A stretch of DNA of 64,000 bases from an uncultured bacterium. GTDB lineage: Bacteria; Bacillota; Clostridia; Christensenellales; CAG-917. Where the stretch lies: positions 178,604 through 242,603 of the forward strand of contig CASQXY010000001.1 in NCBI GenBank assembly GCA_949432885.1, given 5' to 3'. Made by a program: the position numbers and the translations under genes. Numbering within the stretch: the first letter of the stretch is position 1; the number at the start of each line of letters is the position of its first letter. This document shows positions 31,687 to 39,771 of the stretch, piece after piece. A model generated the notes under the pieces. That model did no database searches. It worked only from the letters and a program-made list of their open reading frames with translations, and was not told the origin of the DNA.

Positions 31687-34512
31687 ATGACTGATACCGT
31701 AAGAAAAGTTCTCTTGACCGTGCTTGTGGCAGTGTTTGCCGCAACTTGTCTTGCATTTACGATAACGGAGTTTAGCTCCAGAATCGGCGCCGAATTTATA
31801 AACCCTGCCAATGCGGGAACAGACAACAAGTATAACGGAAATTATACTGTATCCGTAATGTCCGCGGGCGGTTTGAATCTCGACGGCGTGCGCGTATCGG
31901 CAAAACTCAACGGCACCGTCGTAAACGCGGGAATTTCGCAGAACGGAAAAATCGAACTGAAGCTCGACCCCGGCGAGTATAAGCTCGACGTAGACGAGTC
32001 CACCCTACCCGAAGGCTACTACATCCCCGAAGACTCGGATTTCAAAACCAAGCCCGAAGTAGGAACGGCGAAGATAATTCTGCCCTCCAAAGTCATACCC
32101 ACTACAGCTCCCGCCAACAAATTGTATAATCTCGGCGACGTTATGCATGATTTCAGCTATGTGGAGGTATCGGGTACAAGACATACTCTGTCCGAAATGC
32201 TGGAAACCAAAAAAGCTGTCATGCTCAACTTTTGGTATACCACTTGCGTGCCCTGCCAGTCGGAATTCCCCGCTATTCAGAAAGCGTACGAAGTCTACGG
32301 AAACAAGATGGGCATCATAGCTCTGGACAGTCAAGACAGCTCGAAGGAAATCGCCGCGTTCAAAGCGGACCGCGGTCTCACCTTCCATATGGCGCTAGAC
32401 GCTGCGAACGTGACGGGAAGATTCGGCGTGCAGGGTTTCCCGACTACCGTTATAGTAGACAGATACGGCGTGATCGCGTACAAATATACTTCTTCCGAAA
32501 CGTCAGAGTCGGTTTGGAAAGCCCTGTTCGACAAATACACGTCCGACAATTATACTCAGCAAGAGAATAAAGACGACGGCGATACGGAAACCCCCGCGGA
32601 CCGTGTAAAACCCGACGGCACCCTCGTTATGCCCGAATCCTCGCTCATAGAAAATGCGGTGCTCGACAGCGGAGCGGTGAGCAAAATCACTAATTTCCAC
32701 GAGGAAACCAGTGAAAAGGACGCGCCCTATTCGTGGCCGTGGCTTCTCGGAGAAGATAAAGGCATAAAGTATATGTACGCTACAAATGCGGGGACTGATT
32801 TCACATATTCTACAATATACTGCGACGTAACCCTCAACAGCGGAGACGTGCTCTCTTACAACTACAATATAAACAGCGAATCGGGCAAAGATATCCTGTA
32901 TGCGCTTGTGAACGGCAACATCGTAGCCCAGCATAGCGGCAACAGCGAAGGCTGGACGCGTCAGTACGGAGTTTATATTGCGGACCACACCGTGACCGTC
33001 ACACTTGCGTTTATATTTATAAAAGACCAAAAGCTGACCGTAAATAACGAGTTTGCCGCAATAAGCAATATAACCATATCGGATATCAACGATATCGAAG
33101 CCGCCGCAATCGACCAGCGCGTTGCGGTTACAGACGGAAAAACTCTTGCGCAAAACAAATACGAAGGCATTAAGCTGATTGCGCCGCATACGAATCATAA
33201 CGACACCGCATATTATAAGGTTGCTTACACGGATAATTTCGGCAACGAACAGTATTCCCTGCTGTACGCAGATATACTCAATCCCACCGTATGGTCCGAA
33301 AAGCAAATAGGTCAAGATAAATTTACGACGGAAAGCGGAAGCCTCGCCAATAATTCTCTATATCATATATCTTTTTGGCTTATGTCCAATCACATTGACG
33401 CAGACGAAGACGTTCCGCTTACTTTCGAGTACGGTCATTCCGAATTTATTATCGAAAGCTATTACGTGCAAGGCTTCTCCGACAACGGGTTGTTGCCCGT
33501 CACGGACGAATTGATTAACACCTTAAAAGCGTTTACGCTCGCATACTGCACAAAGAATAACAAGGCGTATTACGAAGACCAATGGTTGGAAATGTGCTAC
33601 TTCTTCCGTCATTTCGGCGAAATGAGACCGAACGGAACTGAGCATATCAACGGCGAAAGCTGCAACGCTACCGCCAATCCCGTCGCAGGTCTTAGCTACA
33701 ATCATGCATACACCATCGAAGAAGCGGGAGACATAACGAAGAATATCGATATTACAAAGATAATCTCTTACGACGGCGGCGGACTTTGGTTCAAATACAT
33801 TCCCAAGGAAACCGGAGTTTACAGATTCTACTCCACCCGCACGTCCGCGCAGTTCAGCACCGACCCCAGCATTGCGGTTTATGACGCAGACGGCAATCTT
33901 ATTGCGTACAATGACCAAAACGAGTACTACAAGCGCAAGTTTGACCTTGCTTCCGACGATTTCAATCTCTATGTCGTGTTGAACGCAGATACGGAATACC
34001 GCGTACAGGCTTGTCTTGCGTACGCGCAAGCCACAGGCTCGTATAAACTTAACATTACCAATGTCGGCAGGTCGTACGACTACATGCGCGTAGCTTCCAC
34101 GGACGACGGAAGCTGGAACTTCGACGGCACATACAACGCAGTTGAAGTTGCGCTGAACACAACCGGCACAGGCTACTATCATGTCATCGAAAACTACAAC
34201 TACGGCTCGGTCATGTATATTGACTTTATACACTCCAACTATTTCGACAAAAACAACAACTCTCTGCACGACATGATTATAGGAAACAAATTCGCGGACC
34301 TCGGAGGCAAAGACTATACGCAGGAATTGCTCACCTACTATTACAAATCACGTCAAGGCAAGGAAGTCACTGACCCGCTGTACGGTCTGATAGAAGCGGA
34401 TGAAAGGTTGGTCGAAATCCTGAACGAGCTGATTTTCTATACCTACGGCGACGGCTCGTCGGCTTACGCGTGGCTGATGTTCGGCTGTTACTACGTGCAT
34501 TACAGCGTATAA
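31687..34512 (+). CDS. Secreted TlpA/thioredoxin-like protein with large beta ectodomain, 941 aa
   Basis: Residues 1-28 form a signal sequence or anchor (VRKVLLTVLVAVFAATCLAF). Residues about 50-135 are a small beta domain. Residues about 145-285 are a TlpA/AhpC-type thioredoxin fold with NFWYTTCVPC (CXXC at 187-190) and the cis-Pro segment GFPTT near 250. TlpA-like proteins reduce or isomerise disulfides outside the membrane. The remaining 650 residues contain beta modules, including a PPC-like one near 720-790 (GVYRFYSTR, SIAVYDADGNLIAYND). GGAGGT lies 6 bases before the ATG. The gene is divergent from the lipoprotein gene. A TlpA domain with an almost identical CXXC setting ends the polyferredoxin encoded nearby, suggesting one pathway. 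The substrate is unknown. Confidence 0.85.
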   Translation: MTDTVRKVLLTVLVAVFAATCLAFTITEFSSRIGAEFINPANAGTDNKYNGNYTVSVMSAGGLNLDGVRVSAKLNGTVVNAGISQNGKIELKLDPGEYKLDVDESTLPEGYYIPEDSDFKTKPEVGTAKIILPSKVIPTTAPANKLYNLGDVMHDFSYVEVSGTRHTLSEMLETKKAVMLNFWYTTCVPCQSEFPAIQKAYEVYGNKMGIIALDSQDSSKEIAAFKADRGLTFHMALDAANVTGRFGVQGFPTTVIVDRYGVIAYKYTSSETSESVWKALFDKYTSDNYTQQENKDDGDTETPADRVKPDGTLVMPESSLIENAVLDSGAVSKITNFHEETSEKDAPYSWPWLLGEDKGIKYMYATNAGTDFTYSTIYCDVTLNSGDVLSYNYNINSESGKDILYALVNGNIVAQHSGNSEGWTRQYGVYIADHTVTVTLAFIFIKDQKLTVNNEFAAISNITISDINDIEAAAIDQRVAVTDGKTLAQNKYEGIKLIAPHTNHNDTAYYKVAYTDNFGNEQYSLLYADILNPTVWSEKQIGQDKFTTESGSLANNSLYHISFWLMSNHIDADEDVPLTFEYGHSEFIIESYYVQGFSDNGLLPVTDELINTLKAFTLAYCTKNNKAYYEDQWLEMCYFFRHFGEMRPNGTEHINGESCNATANPVAGLSYNHAYTIEEAGDITKNIDITKIISYDGGGLWFKYIPKETGVYRFYSTRTSAQFSTDPSIAVYDADGNLIAYNDQNEYYKRKFDLASDDFNLYVVLNADTEYRVQACLAYAQATGSYKLNITNVGRSYDYMRVASTDDGSWNFDGTYNAVEVALNTTGTGYYHVIENYNYGSVMYIDFIHSNYFDKNNNSLHDMIIGNKFADLGGKDYTQELLTYYYKSRQGKEVTDPLYGLIEADERLVEILNELIFYTYGDGSSAYAWLMFGCYYVHYSV

Positions 34513-34555
34513 CAGCTGCAATCCGACGCGTAATTACACAACAAAAAAATACAAA

Positions 34556-34584
34556 AAAAATCCGTCTTATTCAGACGGATTTTT
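34556..34584. terminator. Bidirectional terminator overlapping a stop codon
   Basis: AATCCGTCT-TATTC-AGACGGATT with A tracts on the left and T tracts on the right gives a good terminator on both strands. It ends the TlpA-like gene (+) and the small Cys-rich gene (-). The stop codon of the latter (34567-34569) lies at the stem-loop border. Confidence 0.9.
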
Positions 34585-34875
34585 GTTTTGCTTATCCAAC
34601 AGCAATATGTTGGCGATATCATTCAGTTTCTGCGCAATTTCGAAAAGGGTTTTTTCTATCTGCGCCCCGCTCGTTTCCGAATCGATTTCGACAGGCTCCC
34701 AAAGCTCGCAGCTGCCTATATCGGGAATATGGAACTTATTTTGCAGTTTGCTGTTACGTTCCTTGCAAGCGCAATGTCCGCAGCACGCGGCGCGAAACGC
34801 AGTTCCCGACCTTATATAGTGCTGTACGTAATGCTTGCATTCAACGCATTTTTTGGTTACGCTTGTGCTTTCCAT
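34567..34875 (-). CDS. Small Cys-rich protein, 102 aa
   Basis: A cytoplasmic-looking protein with many Cys and His residues: CVECKHYVQHY, then CCGHCACKERN and a later SCELWEP, which suggests a zinc ribbon or other metal site. The C-terminal third is a predicted amphipathic helix (EIAQKLNDIANILLL). I recognise this pattern only as an uncharacterised clostridial type. The ATG at 34875 is chosen because GGAGG lies 8-9 bases upstream; a longer frame to 34977 has no such site. The final codons run into the terminator. It is convergent with the TlpA-like gene and has no operon partner. Confidence 0.7.
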   Translation of the reverse strand: MESTSVTKKCVECKHYVQHYIRSGTAFRAACCGHCACKERNSKLQNKFHIPDIGSCELWEPVEIDSETSGAQIEKTLFEIAQKLNDIANILLLDKQNKNPSE

Positions 34876-35044
34876 AATAATTTCCTCCGTCGCAAACCGA
34901 ATATATTCACAAAAAAATGTTTTAAAATGCGGCGTGCCGTTTGAATAATTGTACTTTCGGCTATCGCTCACATACATTATGGAGCAGGTTCAATGGCGAA
35001 TTTTGAAAGATTAAGCATTATTTTGTCAAATTTTGTAAAAAGAA

Positions 35045-35082
35045 TTCTTTTTAAAAGCCGATTGACCCTGTCAACCGACTTT
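35045..35082 (-). terminator. Terminator of the redox/DUF362 operon
   Basis: The minus strand reads AAAGTCGGTTGAC-AGG-GTCAATCGGCTTT followed by TTAAAAAG. That is a 13-bp stem with two G-U pairs, about 45 bases past the DUF1893 stop. Confidence 0.6.
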
Positions 35083-35125
35083 ATCGCAAAATAATATATA
35101 CGATACTTTGCGCAAAAATACCCGT

Positions 35126-35536
35126 TTAAATTCCGCGCCGAACCCTGTCTTTCAAGACCTTTGCCGCGACTGCGCAATCCGTAATATTTTCGACAAGCTC
35201 TTCCATTGGGCATTTACCGTCGCCCTTGCGGTTTACAATATAATCCGTCATAACGTCGAACTGATATTGCACGGAATACCTGTCGAATACTTCCGCCGCG
35301 GCTTTGCTTATAGTTTGAGCGTATACATTCGTTACACCCATAAACGCATACAGCATAGCCGCCGCCTTTCCCACAATCTTATCCGCGGCGGAATAGCCGC
35401 GTAAATCTATATCCAAAAGTCCGATAAGAGGCGCTATTCCACGCTCGACAGACGATATGACGCTACCGCTTTTTACGAGCACGCAAGTATAACCGCCGCT
35501 TTCAAAAACAAACCTCGCTTTTGCAAAATCATTCAT
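35126..35536 (-). CDS. DUF1893 (TM1506-like) protein
   Basis: A 136-residue protein matching DUF1893: an N-terminal VFESGGYTCVLVKSG strand pair, GIAPLIGLLD, then the conserved ADKIVGKAAAMLYAF. TM1506, the structural representative, has a deaminase-like fold, but the reaction is unknown. The gene overlaps the ECF S-component by 8 bases and is the last gene of the operon. The tight coupling suggests that it works with the transported nutrient, for example in its modification; that is inference. The weak Shine-Dalgarno fits a coupled start. Confidence 0.85.
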   Translation of the reverse strand: MNDFAKARFVFESGGYTCVLVKSGSVISSVERGIAPLIGLLDIDLRGYSAADKIVGKAAAMLYAFMGVTNVYAQTISKAAAEVFDRYSVQYQFDVMTDYIVNRKGDGKCPMEELVENITDCAVAAKVLKDRVRRGI

Positions 35537-36101
35537 TTAATTTCTTTTCCCGCATTATAATCTTGGCGAGAGCAATCACTGCGGCGGGCACTACGACGGC
35601 TTGCAGACATAAGCCCGCGAGTCCCGTCTGTACGGACATGATTATTTCCGAAAAACCTTTGCCCGCTATCATGTTGCTTATAACGTAAATCAGTCTTCCT
35701 CCGAATTGCGCCAGAATAACAGCAGGAAATGCATAGAGAACGTTTTTGAAAATACGCTCGGAAAACAAGCCTGATACGGCTCCGAACACCGCGAGCTCTA
35801 CAATCATATACGGCAGTCTTGCCGCAACCGGCATCGCCGAGCCAAGCGCTAGCGTTGTAAATCCGAAGCTGACCGCAGGCGAAAGCACCCCAACAGCAAG
35901 CCCCCAACGCCAGCCCAAAATACTGCCTGCGAGCAATACGGGAGCATACATAGGCAGCCACACCGCTCCTGCGGACGCGCCGCCAAGAATATGCGCAAAC
36001 TGCGGCAATGCCACAGCAAGCGCTATAAGTATTACGGAAACACAACTTTTTGCGGAAAATCCGACCGCTACACTGCGTTTCTTCAACGCATAACTCAACA
36101 T
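35529..36101 (-). CDS. ECF transporter substrate-binding (S) component
   Basis: A 190-residue integral membrane protein with about six hydrophobic segments and the small-residue helix (VLLAGSILGWRWGLAVGVLSPAVSF) typical of ECF S-components. Such proteins bind a vitamin or metal and use a shared EcfA-EcfA'-EcfT energising module, which is absent from this window (group II arrangement). The substrate cannot be told from the sequence. GAGGTG lies 5 bases before the ATG. It starts 9 bases after the DUF362 stop and overlaps the DUF1893 gene. Confidence 0.85.
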   Translation of the reverse strand: MLSYALKKRSVAVGFSAKSCVSVILIALAVALPQFAHILGGASAGAVWLPMYAPVLLAGSILGWRWGLAVGVLSPAVSFGFTTLALGSAMPVAARLPYMIVELAVFGAVSGLFSERIFKNVLYAFPAVILAQFGGRLIYVISNMIAGKGFSEIIMSVQTGLAGLCLQAVVVPAAVIALAKIIMREKKLNE

Positions 36102-36110
36102 GATTTCACC

Positions 36111-36977
36111 TCAGATTTCTATAAGCTCGTAGTCCTTGCTTCCTACGCCGAGCTCAGCCGCCGCGTCTATCGTATGCACGCCGTTTCTGCTCTCCACCCT
36201 TTCCAAAAAATGCTTTTGACCCGGGTCGTCGGTTGCGGCATATACCAAATCGATGCACGCCTTGTCAATCGCCACGGGGTCGTCGGATATCAGAATCCCG
36301 ACGTCCGCGATACACGGGTCTTCCGCCACAGCACAGCAGTCGCAGTCCACGGACATATTTTTCATAACGTTCACATAAACGGCGTTGCCTTTGAAAAATT
36401 CAACTACGGAATACGCGGCGTCTGCCATAGCCTCCAAAAACCTGTCATGATCAGCCGTCCAAATATCCTCAGGTACACCGGCGCCGTGAATATACGCTTT
36501 GCCGTAAGAGGAGGCTATTCCTATCGACAGTTGCTTCAAAGCTCCGCCGTAACCGCCCATCGGGTGCCCCTTGAAATGTGAAAGCACGAGAAGCGAATCG
36601 TATTTAGTGAGATTTTTGCCGACGTAATTGCGTTTTATGACCTTGCCCTTGGGTATGGGAAGTTCGAGGTCGGGACCTTCCGCATCCATCAAATCCACAT
36701 CGAATCGGTCCGTCCATCCGTGCAGTTTCAGCGTTTTCAAATGCTTCTCCGTCGTATCGCGTCCGCCGTCGTATGCGGTATTACACTCCGTCACGGTTCC
36801 GCCTACCCTGTTTATAATAGGCCTCCAAAAATCCGGACGAAGGAAGTTTTGGTTGCCAACTTCGCCCGAATGGAGCTTTATCGCAACATTCGAGCAAAGC
36901 TCTTTGCCGAGCTTATCATACAGTTCCACTACCTTTTCGGGGGTTATCGTTCGGGAAAAATATACCTTGCTTTTCAC
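36111..36977 (-). CDS. DUF362 domain protein
   Basis: 288 residues. Family landmarks include VAIKLHSGE near residue 33, LLVLSHFKGHPMGGYGGALK, and VDCDCCAVAEDPCIADVGIL with clustered Cys, followed by DPVAIDKACIDLV. DUF362 proteins are often linked to ferredoxin or redox modules, but no 4Fe-4S motif is present here. The GTG start at 36977 is chosen because AGGAGG is 5 bases upstream; a longer open frame to 37040 has no such site. It lies between the polyferredoxin-TlpA gene (77 bases upstream) and the ECF S-component (9 bases downstream). Its role is unknown; redox handling of the cofactor or metal imported by the S-component is a guess. Confidence 0.85.
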   Translation of the reverse strand: MKSKVYFSRTITPEKVVELYDKLGKELCSNVAIKLHSGEVGNQNFLRPDFWRPIINRVGGTVTECNTAYDGGRDTTEKHLKTLKLHGWTDRFDVDLMDAEGPDLELPIPKGKVIKRNYVGKNLTKYDSLLVLSHFKGHPMGGYGGALKQLSIGIASSYGKAYIHGAGVPEDIWTADHDRFLEAMADAAYSVVEFFKGNAVYVNVMKNMSVDCDCCAVAEDPCIADVGILISDDPVAIDKACIDLVYAATDDPGQKHFLERVESRNGVHTIDAAAELGVGSKDYELIEI

Positions 36978-37054
36978 GTTTGCCTCCTGTCGAATACGGT
37001 TATTGCGCATACAACCGCGCAGTTTTTTATAAATCATCAAACGGTTATAAACAA

Positions 37055-38845
37055 TTACAGCAGTTTATCTATTTCGCCGCGTAAAACGTCGCCTCTGAGT
37101 TTACCTTCCTTGAAATATGCGATATTGCCGTCTTTGTCTATAATCACAGTGATAGGATATGCCGCTTTTCCTCCAAGCATGGTGAAGCTGTCCACCGCTT
37201 CCGTATCCTGTGCGAAAATAATTCCCCAATCATACCAGTCGGTTTTGCTGTTTGCGGGATTGTCAAGATTGATGAAATCCACGATTTCCTTCTCGCTGGC
37301 AAAGCCTGCCGCATGCACGGCCACCATAACGATTTTATCCCCGTACTCAGCTTTGACTTCCGCAAATTCGGGCAGCTCTTCAACGCACGGGTCGCACGTG
37401 GTGTACCAGAAATTTATCACCATAACCGTACCTTTGAAATCCATTGTCGAGAAGGTCTCCATATGAGTGCCGTCCTCTTTCAAAGTCGCGGAGGTCTCGA
37501 AGGTGTTAAGAGTAAAATCGGGACATCTGTCACCCACGCCGTATACGTTGGTCGTGTTGGTCTGCGCGAAGAAATTGAAATATACAAGCGCGGAAATAAG
37601 CACCGCGATTGCAACCGCCCACGCCGCAAACTGCAACCAAAAATTGCGTTTTTTGATGTCTCTCGACTTCTTTGTGCCCGACACATACGAGTTTATATCC
37701 GACTGGGTATATGCAATCTGCGATATCTGCGCATTTGATTCCTCAACCTCGGAGGAGCTCCTCATATCTTCGTTCATCCCATCGGAGCGGACATTTGCCG
37801 CGTCATTGACCATAACCTGCGCATTGTAGTCCTGTGTTTGAGCCGCGTCCGAGCAAACGTTTTCGCCTGCCGCAATAGCCGAACTCTGCGCCGCGCCTCC
37901 CTGTACCATCGCCGCAAGCGAAGGTACGCTCTCCTCAGCAGGCATTTCCGTCTCATTGGGGCGCAGGAAGAATTGAGAACCCTTCCAGCTTATCGCTTTT
38001 GTGGGGCACACCGCAACGCACGCGCCGCAATTAATACATTCGTGGTCGCCGACGTGTTTTATATCCATTTTACAGGTACGTATACACAGTCCGCATTCCG
38101 TACACTTCTGCTTGTCGAGTTTGATTCCTATAAACGCTATCTTATTAAAAAAGCCGAGTATTGCGCCGAGGGGACAGAAGAAGCGGCAGAAGAAGCGATA
38201 TATAAATATACTGCACACGATAAATACGACGAGCAAAAGGAATTTCCAACTGAACAAGCCGCCCAGCATTCCGAAAAAGCCCGCGTTCTCCGGATTTGCA
38301 AGCAGACCGCCAGCTCCTCCGAACGTGCCCGCAGGACATACGTATTTGCAAAACGCGGGTATTCCGTTGTAAATGAGAGGTATAGCTATGACGAATACTA
38401 TCAGCAAAACATATTTGAAATAGGACAGTATTCGCGTATAACGGTTTTTTTCGAGCTTTGGAGTTTTGATTTTATAAAGCAAGTCCTGACCCAAGCCCGT
38501 CGGACACAGATATCCGCATATCGTTCTTCCGAATATAATGCCAAGCAGGACGAGTATCCCAAGTATGTACATCGGCGCTTTTGTTCTTGAAGACGCGAGC
38601 GCATTTTGCAACGCGCCGAGCGGACACGCGCCTATCGCGCCCGGACACGAATAGCAGTGCAATCCGGGAGTGCAAATATACTTTGACGCGCCTCTGTAAA
38701 TAATATTGTTGCCTTTGCCGAAAAAGCCCTTTATATTGGCATTGAAAAGAAGAGCCGTATATATCTGTATAAGGCGGCGCTTGGACGGAGCGTGAGCTTT
38801 GAGCCATCCGCCTGTTTTTATAAAGAATTCCTTTACCTTAGCCAA
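37055..38845 (-). CDS. Membrane polyferredoxin (NapH-like) fused to TlpA thioredoxin
   Basis: 596 residues. Cys-rich membrane motifs of the NapH/NosR/CcoG type come first: CYSCPGAIGACP (64-74), GRTICGYLCPTG (C110, C114), CKYVCPAG (C166, C170) and CRFFCPLG (C220, C224), among about four membrane helices. A cytoplasmic-type 2[4Fe-4S] ferredoxin follows (C248/251/254/258 and C270/273/276/280), then a linker of about 110 residues, a membrane helix (402-427) and a TlpA domain with NFWYTTCDPC (C484, C487). The order suggests transfer of electrons from cytoplasmic ferredoxin through the membrane to an external disulfide, a job done elsewhere by CcdA/DsbD. It starts with TTG (38845), with GGAG 10 bases upstream, and overlaps the upstream CXXC gene by 8 bases. 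Confidence 0.88.
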   Translation of the reverse strand: MAKVKEFFIKTGGWLKAHAPSKRRLIQIYTALLFNANIKGFFGKGNNIIYRGASKYICTPGLHCYSCPGAIGACPLGALQNALASSRTKAPMYILGILVLLGIIFGRTICGYLCPTGLGQDLLYKIKTPKLEKNRYTRILSYFKYVLLIVFVIAIPLIYNGIPAFCKYVCPAGTFGGAGGLLANPENAGFFGMLGGLFSWKFLLLVVFIVCSIFIYRFFCRFFCPLGAILGFFNKIAFIGIKLDKQKCTECGLCIRTCKMDIKHVGDHECINCGACVAVCPTKAISWKGSQFFLRPNETEMPAEESVPSLAAMVQGGAAQSSAIAAGENVCSDAAQTQDYNAQVMVNDAANVRSDGMNEDMRSSSEVEESNAQISQIAYTQSDINSYVSGTKKSRDIKKRNFWLQFAAWAVAIAVLISALVYFNFFAQTNTTNVYGVGDRCPDFTLNTFETSATLKEDGTHMETFSTMDFKGTVMVINFWYTTCDPCVEELPEFAEVKAEYGDKIVMVAVHAAGFASEKEIVDFINLDNPANSKTDWYDWGIIFAQDTEAVDSFTMLGGKAAYPITVIIDKDGNIAYFKEGKLRGDVLRGEIDKLL

Positions 38846-39758
38846 GACCGATACACTCCGTACAAATATTTATAGCTTTAAGCAGTAAGTCGCGCGCGCT
38901 GCCGTTTACGATTCCTACGATTATGAATATGGCGGCGAGAGTACACGCCGTTATCCTTGCAACCATAACGCGGCGCTTATATACGATAAGCAGGAACGCG
39001 CAGAACTTATTGGTTTGCGCCTTAACCTGCAAATTTTTATGTATTTTGGAAAAAAAGCGGTGAACCGCATCCTTATAGGTGACAAATTTAGCACTGTCGC
39101 CGTCGCAATCCAACTCCTGTTTTTTGGAAGCGGATATAAGCTTCTTGACATGGACGAGCTGCTTTTTTGCCGACTGTCCCTCGTAGACGCAGATTCCGCA
39201 TGCCAAGGCAAGCGTAGCCGCAACCCAAGGCATAACGTTTTGCACCATATTCAGCATTTCGCGGGTTACGTCCGCCTTCGGAAAATTGGACGGATTCGCA
39301 AGATAAGCAATCGAATAAATAACGCCTGCGAGCCCAACGCATATACAGCACGTCCAAAGCGCCTCCAAGCGCTCCTCTTCCGCGCTTATAAATTTGTAGG
39401 ATTCTTTAAGACTCTTGTCTTTGGAGACCGTAAGCGAACGCGGAACGCGGTTTTTCAGTATATGAAGTGTGTAACGAACGTCGAGCTTCGGAAGTTTCTC
39501 CTTGACGGAGAACACCTCCCAAAGTACAAAACCGACTACGGCAAGCGAAACCCAAATCCAAAGCGCGGGAGACAGTCTCGAAATGCTTTCCAACACGTTT
39601 TGCCGCGTGAAAATAATTCCGTCCGCATTCAAAGAACCTCGATAATAAATATCCAGCGCCTGCCAGATTATCAAAGCTCCCGTAAGAACGGTATAAACGC
39701 CAAACAGACTGCCGTATGTCAGTCTGACGGTCTTTGACGTTTTTTCAGTCGCACGCAT
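38838..39758 (-). CDS. Membrane protein with C-terminal CD1871A-like CXXC domain
   Basis: 306 residues with about five membrane helices (near 15-35, 62-83, 133-155, 172-192 and 265-283). The last 45 residues, ending AINICTECIGLG with CXXC at 299-302, match the small CD1871A family, which is usually a separate protein of about 45 residues next to 4Fe-4S and TlpA genes. Here it is fused behind an unrecognised four-helix membrane part. AGGAGG overlaps the stop of the upstream gene, and its own 3' end overlaps the TTG start of the polyferredoxin. The inferred role is a thiol partner that takes electrons from the polyferredoxin at the membrane surface. No biochemical role is known to me for the family. 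Confidence 0.78.
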   Translation of the reverse strand: MRATEKTSKTVRLTYGSLFGVYTVLTGALIIWQALDIYYRGSLNADGIIFTRQNVLESISRLSPALWIWVSLAVVGFVLWEVFSVKEKLPKLDVRYTLHILKNRVPRSLTVSKDKSLKESYKFISAEEERLEALWTCCICVGLAGVIYSIAYLANPSNFPKADVTREMLNMVQNVMPWVAATLALACGICVYEGQSAKKQLVHVKKLISASKKQELDCDGDSAKFVTYKDAVHRFFSKIHKNLQVKAQTNKFCAFLLIVYKRRVMVARITACTLAAIFIIVGIVNGSARDLLLKAINICTECIGLG

Positions 39759-39771
39759 CGGGACTTGCCTC

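Noticed and set aside
36978..37040. Longer N-terminus for the DUF362 protein
   Set aside because: AGGAGG lies just upstream of the GTG at 36977, and the extension has no ribosome site.
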